A DNA stretch of 64,000 nucleotides from Holacanthus passer (GCA_025331565.1 JAFREQ010000062.1:1378501-1442500), one strand, 5' to 3'; counted from the first letter of the stretch, positions 22,705-35,879 are shown. Notes: generated by a model not told the origin, from the sequence alone. Program-made: numbers and translations.

Positions 22705-24581
22705 ACTGAGGGTTCATGAGAGTGAACGGCTGCTATTTTTATCCTGCTCAAAGTGTAAAGTTTTCACTTTTAGCAACAAAGCTCATTTTAATAAAGTTTG
22801 TTTTTGGACATCTTGCCTTATGATAATGTCCTCGTTCCAACTTCTCAAATGTGAAGATTTGCATCAGCTCTTTTTGTTGTGTAATATCAAAGTGAACATC
22901 TTTGGCCTCAGACTGTTGATTGAAGAAAAGGACAGACATTACACACGTCTTTCCTCTCAGCCTTTATGTTCCATTACCACATGAAGCGTGTACGACCATG
23001 CGATCACAAAAAGCCGTAAACACAGACATGCATCGCTCACGTCGGCTGACGTTGGTGGTCCAGTCTTCAGTTTATACATTTTCTCTCTTTATGTCGCTGT
23101 TGAGGAACTTTCCAGGAAAACAACTGCGACCGTCACGGAGACGTTTAACGATTACACAAACCAGAGAGAGACGAGGACTGATGGGGCAGAGTCGCGGGGT
23201 GTGGAGGGCTTTGTATATGCTGTAAGTTTACCTGAGGTTTGCACTGTTGTGAAGCTTTAGGTCTGTGGAATGCCGTTAAGTGTACGGTGACGGATTGCTG
23301 TGTAAACAGAGGTATACAAATAAAGCTGGATTGAAGCCAGGTGGAGGGCCGAGCGGGGACACAAGGCTTTGAGAGCGATGTATTTTTCTGCAGACACAAT
23401 CTGACACAATTTAGTCTTGAAATAATAAAATAATCATCATGTCAAGATCGAAACAATGCACAGAGGAATTTTATCTTTTCCCTACTTCTACGTCCCTTTC
23501 ATGCTGTCTTTGCAAAAGTGTTTCACCAGTTTTTCATCATGATAAATTTCCCTGAATAAATATAGTAACGACTGAGTACGTTTGCCAGATAATCAAGTCC
23601 ATTCATTTGAAAGTGCATTAGGAAGCACATTCCCAAACTATTTTATATCCTCTAAATCATCTTCTGGCGTTTTCTCTGACGTAGCCATAAAGACCACAGA
23701 ATAGCTCAGCCAGCCCAGATATCCCCTCCTCAGCTCCAGGCCCAGCTTCTTTATGGCGGTTATAAATATGCCAACTACTAAATGCAGTGCTGCCACAATT
23801 GTACCTGGAAGGAACGATCTGACGCTCGGTCGGACATGTTTGCTCATGTGGCGTTCCACTGAAACCTTTGCATATTAATGAGCATCTGATATGCTGTGAT
23901 GGTGATGGCGTCTGTTTCAACAGGGGGTTTGTTCAGGTTGTGGTGGCCGTGGTTTGAAATTGTGCTCAGGATGACAAAAAAATACAAAACCAATTGTGTC
24001 TGGTTGGAATGAAAAGCTGCAGACTGTTCGTCTGCTCCGCCACAAGGTCACGTCCACCAATCCTGCAAAATGTTAATGTGCTTATTCGTTTTGGCAAAAT
24101 TCACCTGTGTGACGTCCTGATGCTGCAGAGACGAGTCGAGTTTATGGTTGTGCGTCCGAAATGGAGTTTTTTTGTTGTGTTGTCAGGTTTAAACCACTAA
24201 AACTCTCCTGTCTCTTCAACTTTCTTGTCTTCAACGACCACAATCTTTTTATAACCTTAACAAAGTGAGTTGCCTGAACGTGTAAAAACATGAATAATGC
24301 TGATCATTCACTTAAGTGAAATCAAATCTAACCCGTTTGTTTGAGGAAATATATGTGTTGGTCTGGTTTTTTAATCCTTCAAATTTGTGCATTTGTTGAT
24401 CGGCAGTTTGAGCTTTTGATATCTGACGTGAAAAACTGTTTCGCTTTGTGTCTGAAAAATTAAAATAATGGTAGAATCAGTCGAAGCAGCAACTCTGTCC
24501 TTTCTGTCTCTCTATCTCTGTATCTCACACGTTGCGTGTTTCCTTCTCCTCATTTGTCAGAAGAGAAATGTATGGATGCAG

Positions 24582-24606
24582 GAGGAGGAGGAGGAGGAGG
24601 AGGAGG
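24582..24606 (+). repeat. (GGA)n tract opening a purine/pyrimidine switch region
   Basis: About eight GGA units begin a largely polypurine stretch up to about 24770. It is followed by an almost pure pyrimidine stretch (24778-24905) on the same strand, rich in TCCTTTCC-type words. Confidence 0.85.
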
Positions 24607-24978
24607 GCTGGTGTTTCCATCCCTGTCCTCGCCCCCGGGCAGCGAACTGACAGCTGGACCCGGCTCAGGATAGGAGGAATGTGGGGAGAACAAGAGGAAG
24701 GAGGGAGAGCTTTAGGAAGATATGGGGGTGAGGAAGAGAGGGAGGGGGTCCAGGTAGAGAAAGGATGCAACTGTCACATCTTCTTCTCCTCCTTTTTATT
24801 TCCTGCATCTTTTTATTCCTCTTATCTTTTCTATTTCCTCTCCTCTTTCCTATCCTTTCCTTGCCGTCCCTCCTTACCCTTCCTCCTCCCTCCATCCTTC
24901 CCAGCAGCTTGTCATTTTTAACCAGAGAACAACTTGTGGATTGACGTGCCCTATAGACTACAAACACACTGGTCGCAT

Positions 24979-24982
<4 letters not shown>

Positions 24983-25020
<38 letters not shown>
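24983..25020. repeat. (AC)n microsatellite
   Basis: About 19 AC units, just after the pyrimidine-rich block. Confidence 0.95.
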
Positions 25021-25023
<3 letters not shown>

Positions 25024-25159
25024 CGCTCCTCCGTGCCCTAACCTGGCGATTGTCAGCGTACGCTCCATCGAGCGTAGCCGTTCCTTTTCTACTGTCAACA
25101 AAAGATGTTTAATGAATTTCACCCCTTCTTTTCGGAGGTAAACACGCCGCTTTTACAGT

Positions 25160-25660
25160 TCGCTGTAACTGCAGTCAAAGGCTGCAAACGACCCGAGACA
25201 GGAATTCCTCAGGAGAAGCATAGTGTGGAGAAGGAGGAGGAGGAGGAGGAGGAGGTTGGAGGTTGGAAAAGAAGGGCAAGGAGCTGAATGAGGTGAATGA
25301 AGAGGAATTGGATGATATGGAAGAGGTGATATGAGGACTTTATTGAAACAAGCTGAGGAAAGGAAGCAAGGAGAAAAGGAAGAGAAGGAAAGAATAAGAA
25401 AAGAGGACGATGTTGCAGAAAAGGATGAGGAGCAGATGAAGGAGGAGTGTGACTCGTGGAGAACGAGGAGAGACAGAGGTCTGAAAAGTAGGAGGATGAG
25501 GAAGAAGAACAGATGAGCAGAAGGAGGTGATGAGGATGAAGGAAGCCTGGAGCGTGGAAAGGGGGAGGAGAAGGGAGGGACCAGCTGATGGAGGCAGGTG
25601 AAGCAGAAGAAAAGAAGAGGTCAGAGTAGGTAAGAGTAGGAGGAGAATGAAAAGAGGCCG
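25160..25660 (+). repeat. Purine-rich (GA/GGA) domain
   Basis: About 500 bp are strongly biased to G and A on the plus strand, including a pure GGA run at 25231-25255. The open frame in it is a low-complexity Lys/Glu/Arg translation and not a gene. Such mirror-like polypurine DNA can form triplex (H-DNA). Confidence 0.75.
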
Positions 25661-26712
25661 TCTGATTCTCTCACGAACAGTCAGGAAAGACGAAGCTCAG
25701 CTGTGTGAGCCTGTCATTTCCACAGAGATGGAAGGACGAGGCTTCCCGAGAAAAACTCTGAATTTAAACAATGAAAGAGAAAGACGCCCTGAAATTACAG
25801 TCAATGTGATTTCCTAACCGAGATCAACTATTTTCTGAAAGCAGCTTCTTGAGTAAAAGCTCATATCCATCGTGTTGACAGCAGTTTGGAGAAGTCAGGA
25901 CAGCTGGATCAATCAGAAGTTGCATGAAATCTAACATTAGACTCTTGTCTTTCTCATGGTCACTTTCACAAATGGCACCATGTAATTGAAATAATTAAGT
26001 AAAACTAAGTAAATAAGACAGTTTGTAGCTTGTAGATATTGAATCCCTGACAAAATCAGCAATTAGAGCATTAGAGTCCTTTGAGCATTTGTCTTTTTTT
26101 CCCTGACATTTAATAGACTGAAGATGTAATATATTAGAATAACAATCACATTTTCTCACCCTTTGTTTCGTGACCTCTCACACACTCAGCTCGCAGTAAA
26201 GAAGCAAAGTCAGGACACTGCTGCTTTGACCTTTGACCCCTGTCTGATTTTAGACCTTCTTTATGGACACAAACGCACCCACAGCAGAAGAAGAGGAGCG
26301 GCCCGTCTCTCTGGCTGCGGCCCAGACTCATTAAAACATATTTTGCTAATCATGTCATGCAGGATCTTGGGCAGAAAGTAGCCTCATGACTCTGCTCCCG
26401 GTGCCAAGCTGAAGTTTAAGAAACACACCTCGTCTTACTTTACCTCATGAAGCTATTGTATGTTTGAAGAGTTAAAACGTTTGTTACGTTACGAAAAGAT
26501 TCCAATTAGAGGCGTCTTTGCACAGAAGCTTGAGATAAAAATACTGGCCGCCCCTCCTCCAGCGTGTCTGTGGATGACTCAGGCCGAGAGGCAGAATCCG
26601 ACACTCCTCTCTCCCATGAGCCGACCATCACTCCATCTCGGCTATTTTAAACCCAGAGCAGCAATTACAGCGAGCGGGGTCGTCACCGTCATTAAAATAG
26701 TGCTTCCTTCAC

Positions 26713-26731
26713 TGTGTGTGTGTGTGTGTGT
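26713..26731. repeat. (TG)n microsatellite, short
   Basis: Perfect short dinucleotide run. Confidence 0.85.
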
Positions 26732-26907
26732 TTATCGGATTTGTGTAATCTGCACCCCTGCTCCTATCAGCACCTGTCACTTTGTGCCCCCCCCCACTCC
26801 ACCCTGCATGTTGTGATAGCAGGGTGGTGTTTAGCAGCAGGACCAGAGGACAATCAACTGTGTCGACTGTGGTTTGAACAGACTCCGACTCTGATCGGAG
26901 ACCCAGT

Positions 26908-27001
26908 GATCGGCTCGGTGCGATTGGCTCGGTGCGATCGGCTCGGTGCGATTGGCTCGGTGCGATCGGCTCGGTGTGATTGGCTTGGTGCGATCGGCTC
27001 A
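26908..27001 (+). repeat. 14-bp minisatellite with alternating C/T variants
   Basis: About 6.7 copies of GATYGGCTCGGTGC. The fourth base alternates C, T, C, T, C, T along the array, so the true unit is a 28-bp dimer. Changes elsewhere are few: GGTGT ends the fifth copy and CTTGG appears in the sixth. This points to recent expansion of a dimer. The array is CpG-rich compared with the intron. Confidence 0.92.
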
Positions 27002-27121
27002 GGAAACAAGAAAATGTCCATTTCATGAGGTTGCAGGACATTTCTTCATCGTGAGGGGGTCATGAAACAAAACATTTAGTAAATGCTGTAGGTCATTATG
27101 GATACACACATATGATACAAT

Positions 27122-27143
27122 ACACACACACACACACACACAC
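27122..27143. repeat. (AC)n microsatellite
   Basis: Perfect dinucleotide run. Confidence 0.92.
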
Positions 27144-27256
27144 TGAGCCTCCATATACATCAGGCCTAAACTGAGTCTATAGGCAAAGGGTCTAATTTGA
27201 TAATTTCCTGCGCAGCGTGCCTGCAGTGTCTGACACAGCTCTCTGTTGGTATGTCT

Positions 27257-27258
<2 letters not shown>

Positions 27259-27289
<31 letters not shown>
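27259..27289. repeat. (AC)n microsatellite
   Basis: Perfect dinucleotide run. Confidence 0.93.
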
Positions 27290-27290
<1 letters not shown>

Positions 27291-29386
27291 GGGGCATATA
27301 TCGTCCTATCATCTCCCTGCTTGGACTGACCTCTTGTCAGTGTCATCAGCTAGGCCTCCGAGCTTCGCTGGAGATTTGTACAGTTTCATGCTTTAGTGCT
27401 TATGCGTCGTCTTTGTTTGGGATGGAGGTCGTTGTTGGGATTTCCTTATCAATAAATATCTTAGTTGTCAACACCTCAATCTTCCAGATTCTTCCTGTAG
27501 CAAAGTTTGTCAGTAATTTGCAGCGTTTACTCTCCAAATGAACAGATGTTCGATGGTTGGCAACAATTGTCAACTGCACATGTCTTTTTGTGTGCTGTCC
27601 TCGACGTCTTCGCCGTCCTGCTCGCTTTGATGTCCTCCTTCTCGTGATGTCAAATAAACCGAGACGTGGGTGGTAACGCTGAACATAAACACAGAACCTT
27701 CGAGCGGGTTCGAGCGGAGAGCGAGAAGGAAAACAGAGCGAAGACGCGCAGATGGTTGGAAAGATGCGGGCCATCTGCTGCAGCTTCCCACAACATGTAA
27801 AACAGGAACACTCTCGTTTGTAATAGGTCTTTTGTCTTTACTGTAAGACGGCCGACCAGGATTTCTTCTGAACAGAAATCCATCCGATCGACCTCGTGCA
27901 GGAATCCTGTCGTCGTCTTCAAAGCTGTTATTACACTCTACATCCTCTCGTCACCCACATGCAGCGAAGGAAGTTTGGGTTCAAATTCAGTATTTGGTTT
28001 CTCGCCCCGGTTTTTATCCTCCCGTTACACTTGACACACAACCGCAGGAACTTAGCGTGCGGTCGAGAGTCCGGCTTGCATGTGCATGTGCGTCCCCGTG
28101 TTCGCATGTGTCCGCGTGTGTGTTTTAGACGGCGAGCTTGTGTCTCAGCTTGTCGCCCTCGGCCAGCTGGAGAGATTACATTACAGTGTGTTTGGAAAGG
28201 CACCGGAGGGTTTCTGCACTTCACATGATGCCTGATGGGAAAAAAAAGAAGAGTCCTCACTGTCTTCGTCCCTTTGGGATGAAAGTGTCACTTACAGTCG
28301 CTGTGTTGTTTTTCTCTTTGTGGTGAACGGGAAGGGACAGAGCCTCCATTTGTTTCAGTCTGAGATCCAAAAGGGCGAAAAGAAAAAGAAGATAACACAT
28401 TTTCTAAGATGAAGTTTTTGTCAAGAAGTTTTTGTCCGTCATCGCAATTAATCTTAAGAAGATTTTTCTTTTCAAGGTTCAGAAAAAATATTTTGCACTA
28501 GAAATAAAATTCATTAAACAACCTCATTCACATTCTATCACACCAGTAATTGGTTAAATTTTTCTTCACACTGTGGCTCTGGGATGATGATTGGATGGAT
28601 GTCACAGACAGACGACAGCTGCTCTCACGTCAGTTATCATGTTCGCTCACACCACCTGATGTTCAGGAGGAATGCTCGTGTGTCAGGTGATAATCCACAC
28701 GATGCACTGATCCCCATTCAGAGTTGCTGCTTGTCAGTCAGCTGTGGTTTAAATACCCACAATCCCCTCCGGCGTGCAGTCGACCCCCCTCCGAGCCGCT
28801 CTGATAGGTTGCGATTGACAGGTTGAACTTTGTACCTGTGATTGTTTGTTAACCTCTGGAGAAGCGAAACACAGCTGAGTGATGGTGATAGGAGGTCGTT
28901 GAATTCCTGGTGTGAGGCGTGCCGGCTCCACCAATGGGGCGAGAGGAGATGGAGGTGATGGTGGTGCTGGTACAGTATGGGGGGAGGGCTGTACTTTGAA
29001 AACAAGCAGCTGCAGTGGCGATTGAGGTAAAGAAAAGTCCCTGAAGCTATTCATCAATCTGCCTCCATTCCTCTGTCACTCTCTCTCTCTCTCTCTTTTA
29101 CCTCGATCTCCCCCCAAAACATTTCATGGTCTCAGCTTCTTAAATGGCAGGTCAACAAACCCCAGCAGTCGTAGCCACATATGAGAAAAAAAGTCCTTTT
29201 CTTCTCTACTTCTGTCCTCTGTCCTTGTTTCCTCTCCTTTCCTCCTCCCTCCGGCCTCATTCCTAGAAACCCCTGATTTGTGATGATAAGACCCTTCAGC
29301 TCCATTTTAGCAGGATTAGTCTCCAGATACATAATGACCAGCCTCGACAGGAATTTCTGTACATTCTGTAGCTGTAACGTTGACAT

Positions 29387-29387
<1 letters not shown>

Positions 29388-29424
<37 letters not shown>
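29388..29424. repeat. (AC)n microsatellite
   Basis: Perfect dinucleotide run. Confidence 0.94.
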
Positions 29425-29428
<4 letters not shown>

Positions 29429-29735
29429 GGCTTTTACTTGTCAATACATCTCACTCAGCAGAGCCCCCATGTGCTGTTTACCACAGGTTTACACAAGCCA
29501 CCACAAAGCAGGAGAAGAGAGATTAAGATCCATCTCTCTTTATCTCTCTTACTTATCTTTGCTCTTTTCCTTCACTTTTTTCACTTTTTTGTTCAAAGGC
29601 TCAAATGTTTCCTGCCATGTTTTACTGCCGTTTCTGACTTCAGTGGCTTTGATTCGACAGGACGAGTGCAGCTCGGCTTTATCATACCATGTGTGATTTA
29701 GGAACGTGTCGGAAAAAGTCAACGTGCTGCAGCAG

Positions 29736-29738
<3 letters not shown>

Positions 29739-29788
<50 letters not shown>
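29739..29788. repeat. (TG)n microsatellite, long
   Basis: About 25 TG units. Confidence 0.95.
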
Positions 29789-29790
<2 letters not shown>

Positions 29791-30346
29791 GTCTTACATC
29801 GACTTATTGGTGAACCCCCTGAAATTCACTGTTAGTTTTAGATTTAAGTTTGTAAATCAAGCACTTTTTTTACACCAATGCCTGAACTGTGAACATCTGC
29901 AGTCGGCGAGTCGCAGCGTCCCATCACGCCAGGCTTTTTTACACCTCTGCATCCTCGTGTTTGCATTTTGTGTTGATGCAGCAGTTGAACATTTTGTTGC
30001 ACCGAGAACTTGTGGCTCTTTTGTTTTATACCTTCCAGGATTATTTTCATTATTGATTCACCTCTCAATCGTTTTACATTCAAATTTAGTCTCTGAAAGC
30101 CCTTTGTGTCAGCCATCTTCAGATTCCTGTTTTTCCCCCCAAACATTTCAGTGACAGTCACTTTTCAATGATATAAACAGAGAGAAAGAGCAAATCCTCA
30201 CATTTAAGACGGGACCAGCAGCAAGTGATTGCTAGTTTTCACTAAATGACTCCTCCGACTCTGTTTTCTATACTTATAGCTTTCTCTTATAGGTACCTCG
30301 GATTCTCTGAGAGCACTTAATATATGGTTCAGTGTGTAACAGAGGT

Positions 30347-30348
<2 letters not shown>

Positions 30349-30387
<39 letters not shown>
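30349..30387. repeat. (GT)n microsatellite
   Basis: About 19 GT units. Confidence 0.94.
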
Positions 30388-30390
<3 letters not shown>

Positions 30391-32967
30391 CGGATGGTTG
30401 TGAAATGTGTTTGTCTCTCAGCAGGAGTTTCTTTATGAAAAGACGTATTTCACATTTTATAATGTAGCTTTAAGTTCAAGGTTAAATAAAGTTTGAATGA
30501 AAATCAGTCACTTGTGACAGCGTTTCTTGTCGCCGCATATTTCAGGAAGGTGAATCGTGTTTTTCGCTGCGGTGTTAAAGCTGATTTATACAAGTAGCCC
30601 ACAATCTGTTTTGGATGGCCGGTCGAGCGTGGGTGGCACTTCTCACACACTGCTGAGGAAAGCTGTGAGAAAACAGCAGCGTGTGAGAGAGACTTCTCAC
30701 ATCGCACTTTGGGAAACATATATAATTATCTTCCAATGGGCAAATATACAGCGATACATGGTTGGAAAGTTTACCTGTCAAGCATGAGCCTGACTTTTTG
30801 AGATGTAGCCAGTAGGAGGAATATTTGCTTGGCAAGAGAGATTCATCCAACTGATTTATTGCCTGTTTTGCTGGAGGCGTTTATGTGGCACAGACCTTGG
30901 TAACGATTTAAAAAACATTTCCCAAATTCAGGCACACGCTTGATGATAAGATAGCCAATAAAAGATAAGTATATGTTAAAGCATAACCTTTTCCAAAGTT
31001 TGGAAAGTAGCGGGATGGTTTTGAACATCTGCATGCTGGCGTGAATTATTCTGGCGAGATCCGTCAGTACGTGACTGGTGACGGCTTGTCTTTTCTGCAG
31101 AAGTTCTGCAGAAAATTGGTGCAGAGATTTGATGAGAGGCGATGTGATGAAATGAGAATGTGAATGTGCACACAAATCATTTTCATCTGCGCTTAATTAG
31201 AAGCAACGCGAGATTGGTATGTTTTCTGAAATGCATCCAAACGACGGAGCAGAAGCAGCGACGTTCACGTGGACCGTGAAAGTCTGCACCAAACATTTTC
31301 TGTGTTGTTGTTGGTTGTGGTCGTCTCCACCATCACCCCTTCTCTCTCTTGCTGTGCCCCAGATCTCTCTCTCTGTTACTGACCTCTTTCCCTCATTCAT
31401 GCCTGCAGAGGGGTCACAGGCATGTACACACAAACACACAAACACACTTAGAAAGACTTCATGCCAACATGCAACACCTCCCCCCTGAGTTCCCATCAGC
31501 ATTAGAGCCACAGTGTCCGACTCAAAAAGTTTGCTGTATCTGACCAACAGTCAAATGGCAACTTTGGTCCAGTTGGTTGAGTTGACCTAAACTGGAAGGA
31601 GCCATGAAAACCAGAGGAGGAGGAAGCAGCTCTCAGCTCAGGGAGGAGCACGATTCTGGCTGTAAATCCCCTGTGGTTCTTCTCTGGAAGTCTGCAGCTG
31701 ACAGATGATGTTTGCGGTTTGCATTTCAGGCAAAGCCAAGCACCGTTCAGCCGACATATATATTCATGGTCTAATGTGTTGGAAAAGGAAGGATTTGATT
31801 CGGTCCAGGATTGTGGATGTATGTTGGTGTAGAGGTTGAGGGGCTGCACATGTTTAGGCAAGACAAACATTCTGGGATTAGCGATGAAACGGCGAGGAAC
31901 ATACTGTTCAAACGCAATGACAGGGCTCCTCATCAACATGATAAATGATTTATAGATCATTTTCCACACCTCATTTTACACACACTCACGGTCTCTGGCA
32001 GGCAGCCGCGCTCTTTCTCCCTTGGTGGCCTCGGAGGGATCCACCTCCAGCTGGGAGCTCGGCTGTCGGGGCCTCAGACATACACACCATGTCAGACACA
32101 CACCTTCACTCCCACGCTGCTTGTAAATCACTCAAAGTGCCAATTTTTTTCATTCCTGTACATGAAGTGTGTTCATCAGCAAATCCCCCTCATGAAATCA
32201 TTACATGCTTATTTTTGCAAGACAAACAGTTGTTGTTTTTTTCCAGCGTGGTGTATCTGTAAGGGTCTCACCTTCGGACTGGGACTCAAACGTAAGAGTC
32301 GACTGTGTGCAAGTCTGCCACCCTCACAGAGCTCTTTGAGGGGAGTCCAGATTAAAAAACCTGACACCGACTGGGTCATGGGTAGAAAGAAGGAGCCGTT
32401 AACTCTTCTCTGCCCCACAACGCTCAGGTCTCTCTACAATACCAGCATTCAGGCCTGGAGCAAAGCTGCCTAACACCTGAAACCTGACCTTGTGTGGCCG
32501 ACGCCGCTGAGCTGAACTAACGTGGAAGCTGTCAGAAGCAAACCTGCAATTCGATCTCTAGATTTGGGAAGAATATGATTCAGTTGTTGAACAATCCTGC
32601 AATGAACCTCCTTCCTTTCTTCTTCCTCCTCTATCTTCGGTGGCAGTCGCCCAGTTTTCCAGTGTCCTGTGACAGAGGGAAGATGCTCATCATGTTTTTG
32701 TGCCACTATCACAGTGAACCCATCACTATGTGTTTTACCCTTATTCTCCATATCTGTTTGTTTGTCTTCTCCCTGTGTTTGTGTTTTCTTGTGTCGTCCT
32801 TAAAGAAATATTGTGTGAGTGGAGGTCTGAGCTCGCTCTCCAGCAGGTCCCTGACCTACAAAGTCACCAGGTTTGAACTGGCCCCCGGGGGCCCCTTAAG
32901 CCCCTCACATGGAGCAAAGTGGCGTCTGGGGACTGTTCTGTTTAAAACCTCAAAGAGAACCACAGTC

Positions 32968-32994
32968 TGTGTGTGTGTGTGTGTGTGTGTGTGT
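32968..32994. repeat. (TG)n microsatellite
   Basis: Perfect dinucleotide run. Confidence 0.93.
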
Positions 32995-33117
32995 TAGAAA
33001 GACAATGTGTGTGTGTGTGGCCTCTGGTCCAGTTAAAACCTGCAGCAGGTTACAATCCATCTCACTTGGTTTGCGTCGACAGGCTGCAGCTCCTTCAGCG
33101 AGAAACTCACCCGTCTT

Positions 33118-33121
<4 letters not shown>

Positions 33122-33149
<28 letters not shown>

Positions 33150-33161
33150 AGTGTGTGTGTG
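33122..33161. repeat. (TG)n microsatellite
   Basis: Run with a single GA interruption near 33149. Confidence 0.93.
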
Positions 33162-34164
33162 ACCCCCTGTCGAGCGGACTGTGGTGGAGAAGATGAGCAG
33201 TGCATTGTGATGTGGTGTTTTTACCGTAGCTAAGGAGAGAATGGCATTACCATTCAAAAGGCCTTCTGTCGCGGTTGGAGGGGGTTTAACAGGGTTTTCT
33301 GCTCCTCTGTTACGAGCTCAGCTGCTTTTACACCACGTCGCTGTCTGTTGTCTCGTGTGGTTTTTCTACTTCTAAAGCAAAGTGAAACATAGAAAGTATG
33401 TATAGTTTATATAAAATGTTATTGTGTGGAATATTTATCTTCAATTTCACTTTTCTTCTTTTCTTTGATTTTGCACAGAGAAATATGTTTTTCTGCTAAG
33501 TGTCTTTTTTCATAGAGCAAAAGAAGCCGAGGTGTCAGGTTTGATTCCCAGCTTTACTTGGGTCAGTTGGAAAACTAGCTCTGAGCTGAGTGTGATGCAT
33601 TTTAAGGTGACCTAAAAGATGGAAGACAAAATTCCTCAGCTCAAAGAAGCAACAGATCTTTAATGGGGGAATTAAAATGAAAGATTTTGGCAGCACATGT
33701 TTTACATATAGTCAATGATTAATAGGAAAATATAAGACAGTTACTGTATATCTGCGAAGGTTGTGTCTCAACCTCTTCAATCTCTTTCACTTGTGGACGG
33801 AGAAATGTCCGGAGCGCAGCTGCCCACCGGGGTCAAAGGTCGCCCTCAGCTCCCGCATGGCCGTCCTGCGATGACCTGGCATTGTGTGTGTGTGTGTCTC
33901 TGTCTCACACACACACAGAGAAAAAACCTCACTTGTCACTCTGATCGAAGGGTCGTCGCCTTCTCTGCAGCGAGTCCCGTCGATGATGAGAGCAAGGAAA
34001 GCAGATGGAAGAAGAAATGAAACACAAACTGGAGATGGAAGATGAGAGAGTCAGGAATAGAAAGAGTGAAGGACAGACAGTTATTGTGGGAGCAGAGACA
34101 AGAAAAGATATAAAGAGCCGGTCGTATATCTGTCAGTGTCTTTATTTGCAAAGGTCATGGACTG

Positions 34165-34167
<3 letters not shown>

Positions 34168-34215
<48 letters not shown>
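34168..34215. repeat. (AC)n microsatellite, long
   Basis: About 23 AC units, 100 bp from an opposite-phase (GT)n run at 34319. The two could pair as a hairpin in single strands. Confidence 0.95.
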
Positions 34216-34216
<1 letters not shown>

Positions 34217-34315
34217 CTGATGTCAGTGTGCTGAGTAACTTTTTTATTAGTCTTCAAATAGCTGCTGAACTCGCCGCTGCAAATCAGATGGATGTCGGTG
34301 TGTATGGGGATGTTT

Positions 34316-34318
<3 letters not shown>

Positions 34319-34359
<41 letters not shown>
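34319..34359. repeat. (GT)n microsatellite
   Basis: About 20 GT units, complementary to the (AC)n run at 34168-34215. Confidence 0.95.
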
Positions 34360-34360
<1 letters not shown>

Positions 34361-35485
34361 ATTCATAGACCAGTGAGTCAATAGCCTCACATCAACTCAA
34401 TTTATTGACCTTTTTGCATCACTATGAAAAGCCGTAAATTACCGGGGCGATCCTCCCTCTTTCTTCTCTCTCTCCCTCCCTCCTCCCCCGCTGTCTGTCT
34501 CTCTGTCTCTCTGTCTTTCTTTCTTCATCTGTCTGTGTCGAGGCACATTCGGAGGGCACCGAGGCCCTGACAGGAGGAGGAAGGGGTCAAAATTAAAGCG
34601 AGGGGAGGAGGGAGGGAATCAAGGAAACAAGGAAGGACTCTCACATCAGAGCAGGTGATGATGGGAATGAAATTGTGATGGAAGCTTTTCATTACTTTCA
34701 TACGTATTTTAATAATGACAACAATGATCTAATAACTTATCAGAAAACCACATCTTGTATTAGGTGCATTTTTTTTTTCCATAAGATTTTGTCTGTAGCT
34801 GTTTTGGCGATGACACCTGTGGTTAATACGACATCAAACAGTCCTGGAGCAGCAACTTTGTCAAAAGTCAGTTTGAAGTGCAGCAAAGAAACTCCGACTT
34901 TGTTCCAATAGAGAAGTTGGTGTTTGATATTTAAAGCTGAACGGTGCCACTGGAGTCGATGGAGTATTTAAACCTGATCCACTGTTGCAGTAACTTAATA
35001 CAACAAGAGCAGAATGAAGGTTTAACACTGAGGCTGATGTCAGGTAGCTGTAAGCAACTTGAATCCTCTGTTAAACACAGAGACACAGCGTAAATACATT
35101 GAACGACTTTTGAACATTAAGACCATAAATAGTGTTAAAATAGGCTTTGAATGTTATAAACATCGTCAGGATTCTAGACTTTAAGTAACATTGTATAAAA
35201 GATCACAAACACACGTTTCCAATAATAATAACATTGAATTCAAGTAGACAGAAATCGTGTGAATGTAGATTTAAATCCTTAATTGACGAAACAACATTGT
35301 TTGGATTGTTGAAGACTGTTCAGTCCATCAGCTTTATAGAAACATAAAATAATTCATGTCAACACTGTTTGTATTAGATTCTGGTGATGCAGTAAATCTA
35401 TTGATACTCAAACTTCTTTCAAACTCACACCATCCTTTTCCTCTCTTCCACCCAACGATCCCATCCTCACTCCTGCTTTTCTTCC

Positions 35486-35530
35486 TCCTCACCTCACCTC
35501 ACCTCACCTCACCTCACCTCACCTCACCTC
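35486..35530 (+). repeat. (ACCTC)n pentanucleotide array
   Basis: About nine perfect CTCAC/ACCTC units inside a pyrimidine-rich stretch. Confidence 0.93.
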
Positions 35531-35671
35531 TCCACCTCCTCCTTCGACCTCCATCCTTCTCCCCTCTATCTGTCTGGATCTGAGGCCTGCAGGTCGTGCA
35601 GACGCAGCGACACGTTAAACACAGTTCGTCCAAACACACTTAACTGATCTGATCTGGTCGTGGTGCTATCA

Positions 35672-35677
35672 GTGTGT

Positions 35678-35725
<48 letters not shown>
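35672..35725. repeat. (TG)n microsatellite, long
   Basis: About 27 units with one TC interruption. Confidence 0.94.
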
Positions 35726-35726
<1 letters not shown>

Positions 35727-35845
35727 CAGAGGACCTACACATCATCTACCTATCACCTGCTCCAGGTAATTAAGATCACTTCAACAGATGTCCCCCAGTG
35801 GAGTGAGAGAGCGTAATTACAGAGGTATTTAGAGAGAAAGGGAGA

Positions 35846-35846
<1 letters not shown>

Positions 35847-35879
<33 letters not shown>

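Larger units (their letters stand above)
16016..31500 (+). other. Giant 5' intron, part 2
   Basis: No supported gene. The region holds many TG/AC runs (listed separately), a long purine-rich block (25160-25660), a purine-to-pyrimidine switch (24580-24905), a 14-bp minisatellite (26908-27001), an RFX-type X-box (22423-22435) and a diverged direct duplication (19335-19410 and 19607-19670). Segment 30840-31190 is non-repetitive with a moderate minus-strand frame, but it has no recognisable domain. Confidence 0.7.

Noticed and set aside
25331..25516. Lys/Glu-rich frame resembling a coiled coil
   Set aside because: It is the translation of a polypurine tract, as similar frames around it show.
26908..27001. 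CRISPR-like array
   Set aside because: Direct tandem 14-bp units with no unique spacers; this is a minisatellite in vertebrate DNA.
30843..31175. Minus-strand frame with hydrophobic stretch (LCFNIYLSFIGYLII)
   Set aside because: Short, no start-site or splice support and no family resemblance. Kept only as non-coding intron.
31502..31969. 155-codon minus-strand open frame
   Set aside because: No recognisable domain, repeat or localisation signal; a frame this long is expected a few times by chance in six frames of 64 kb.
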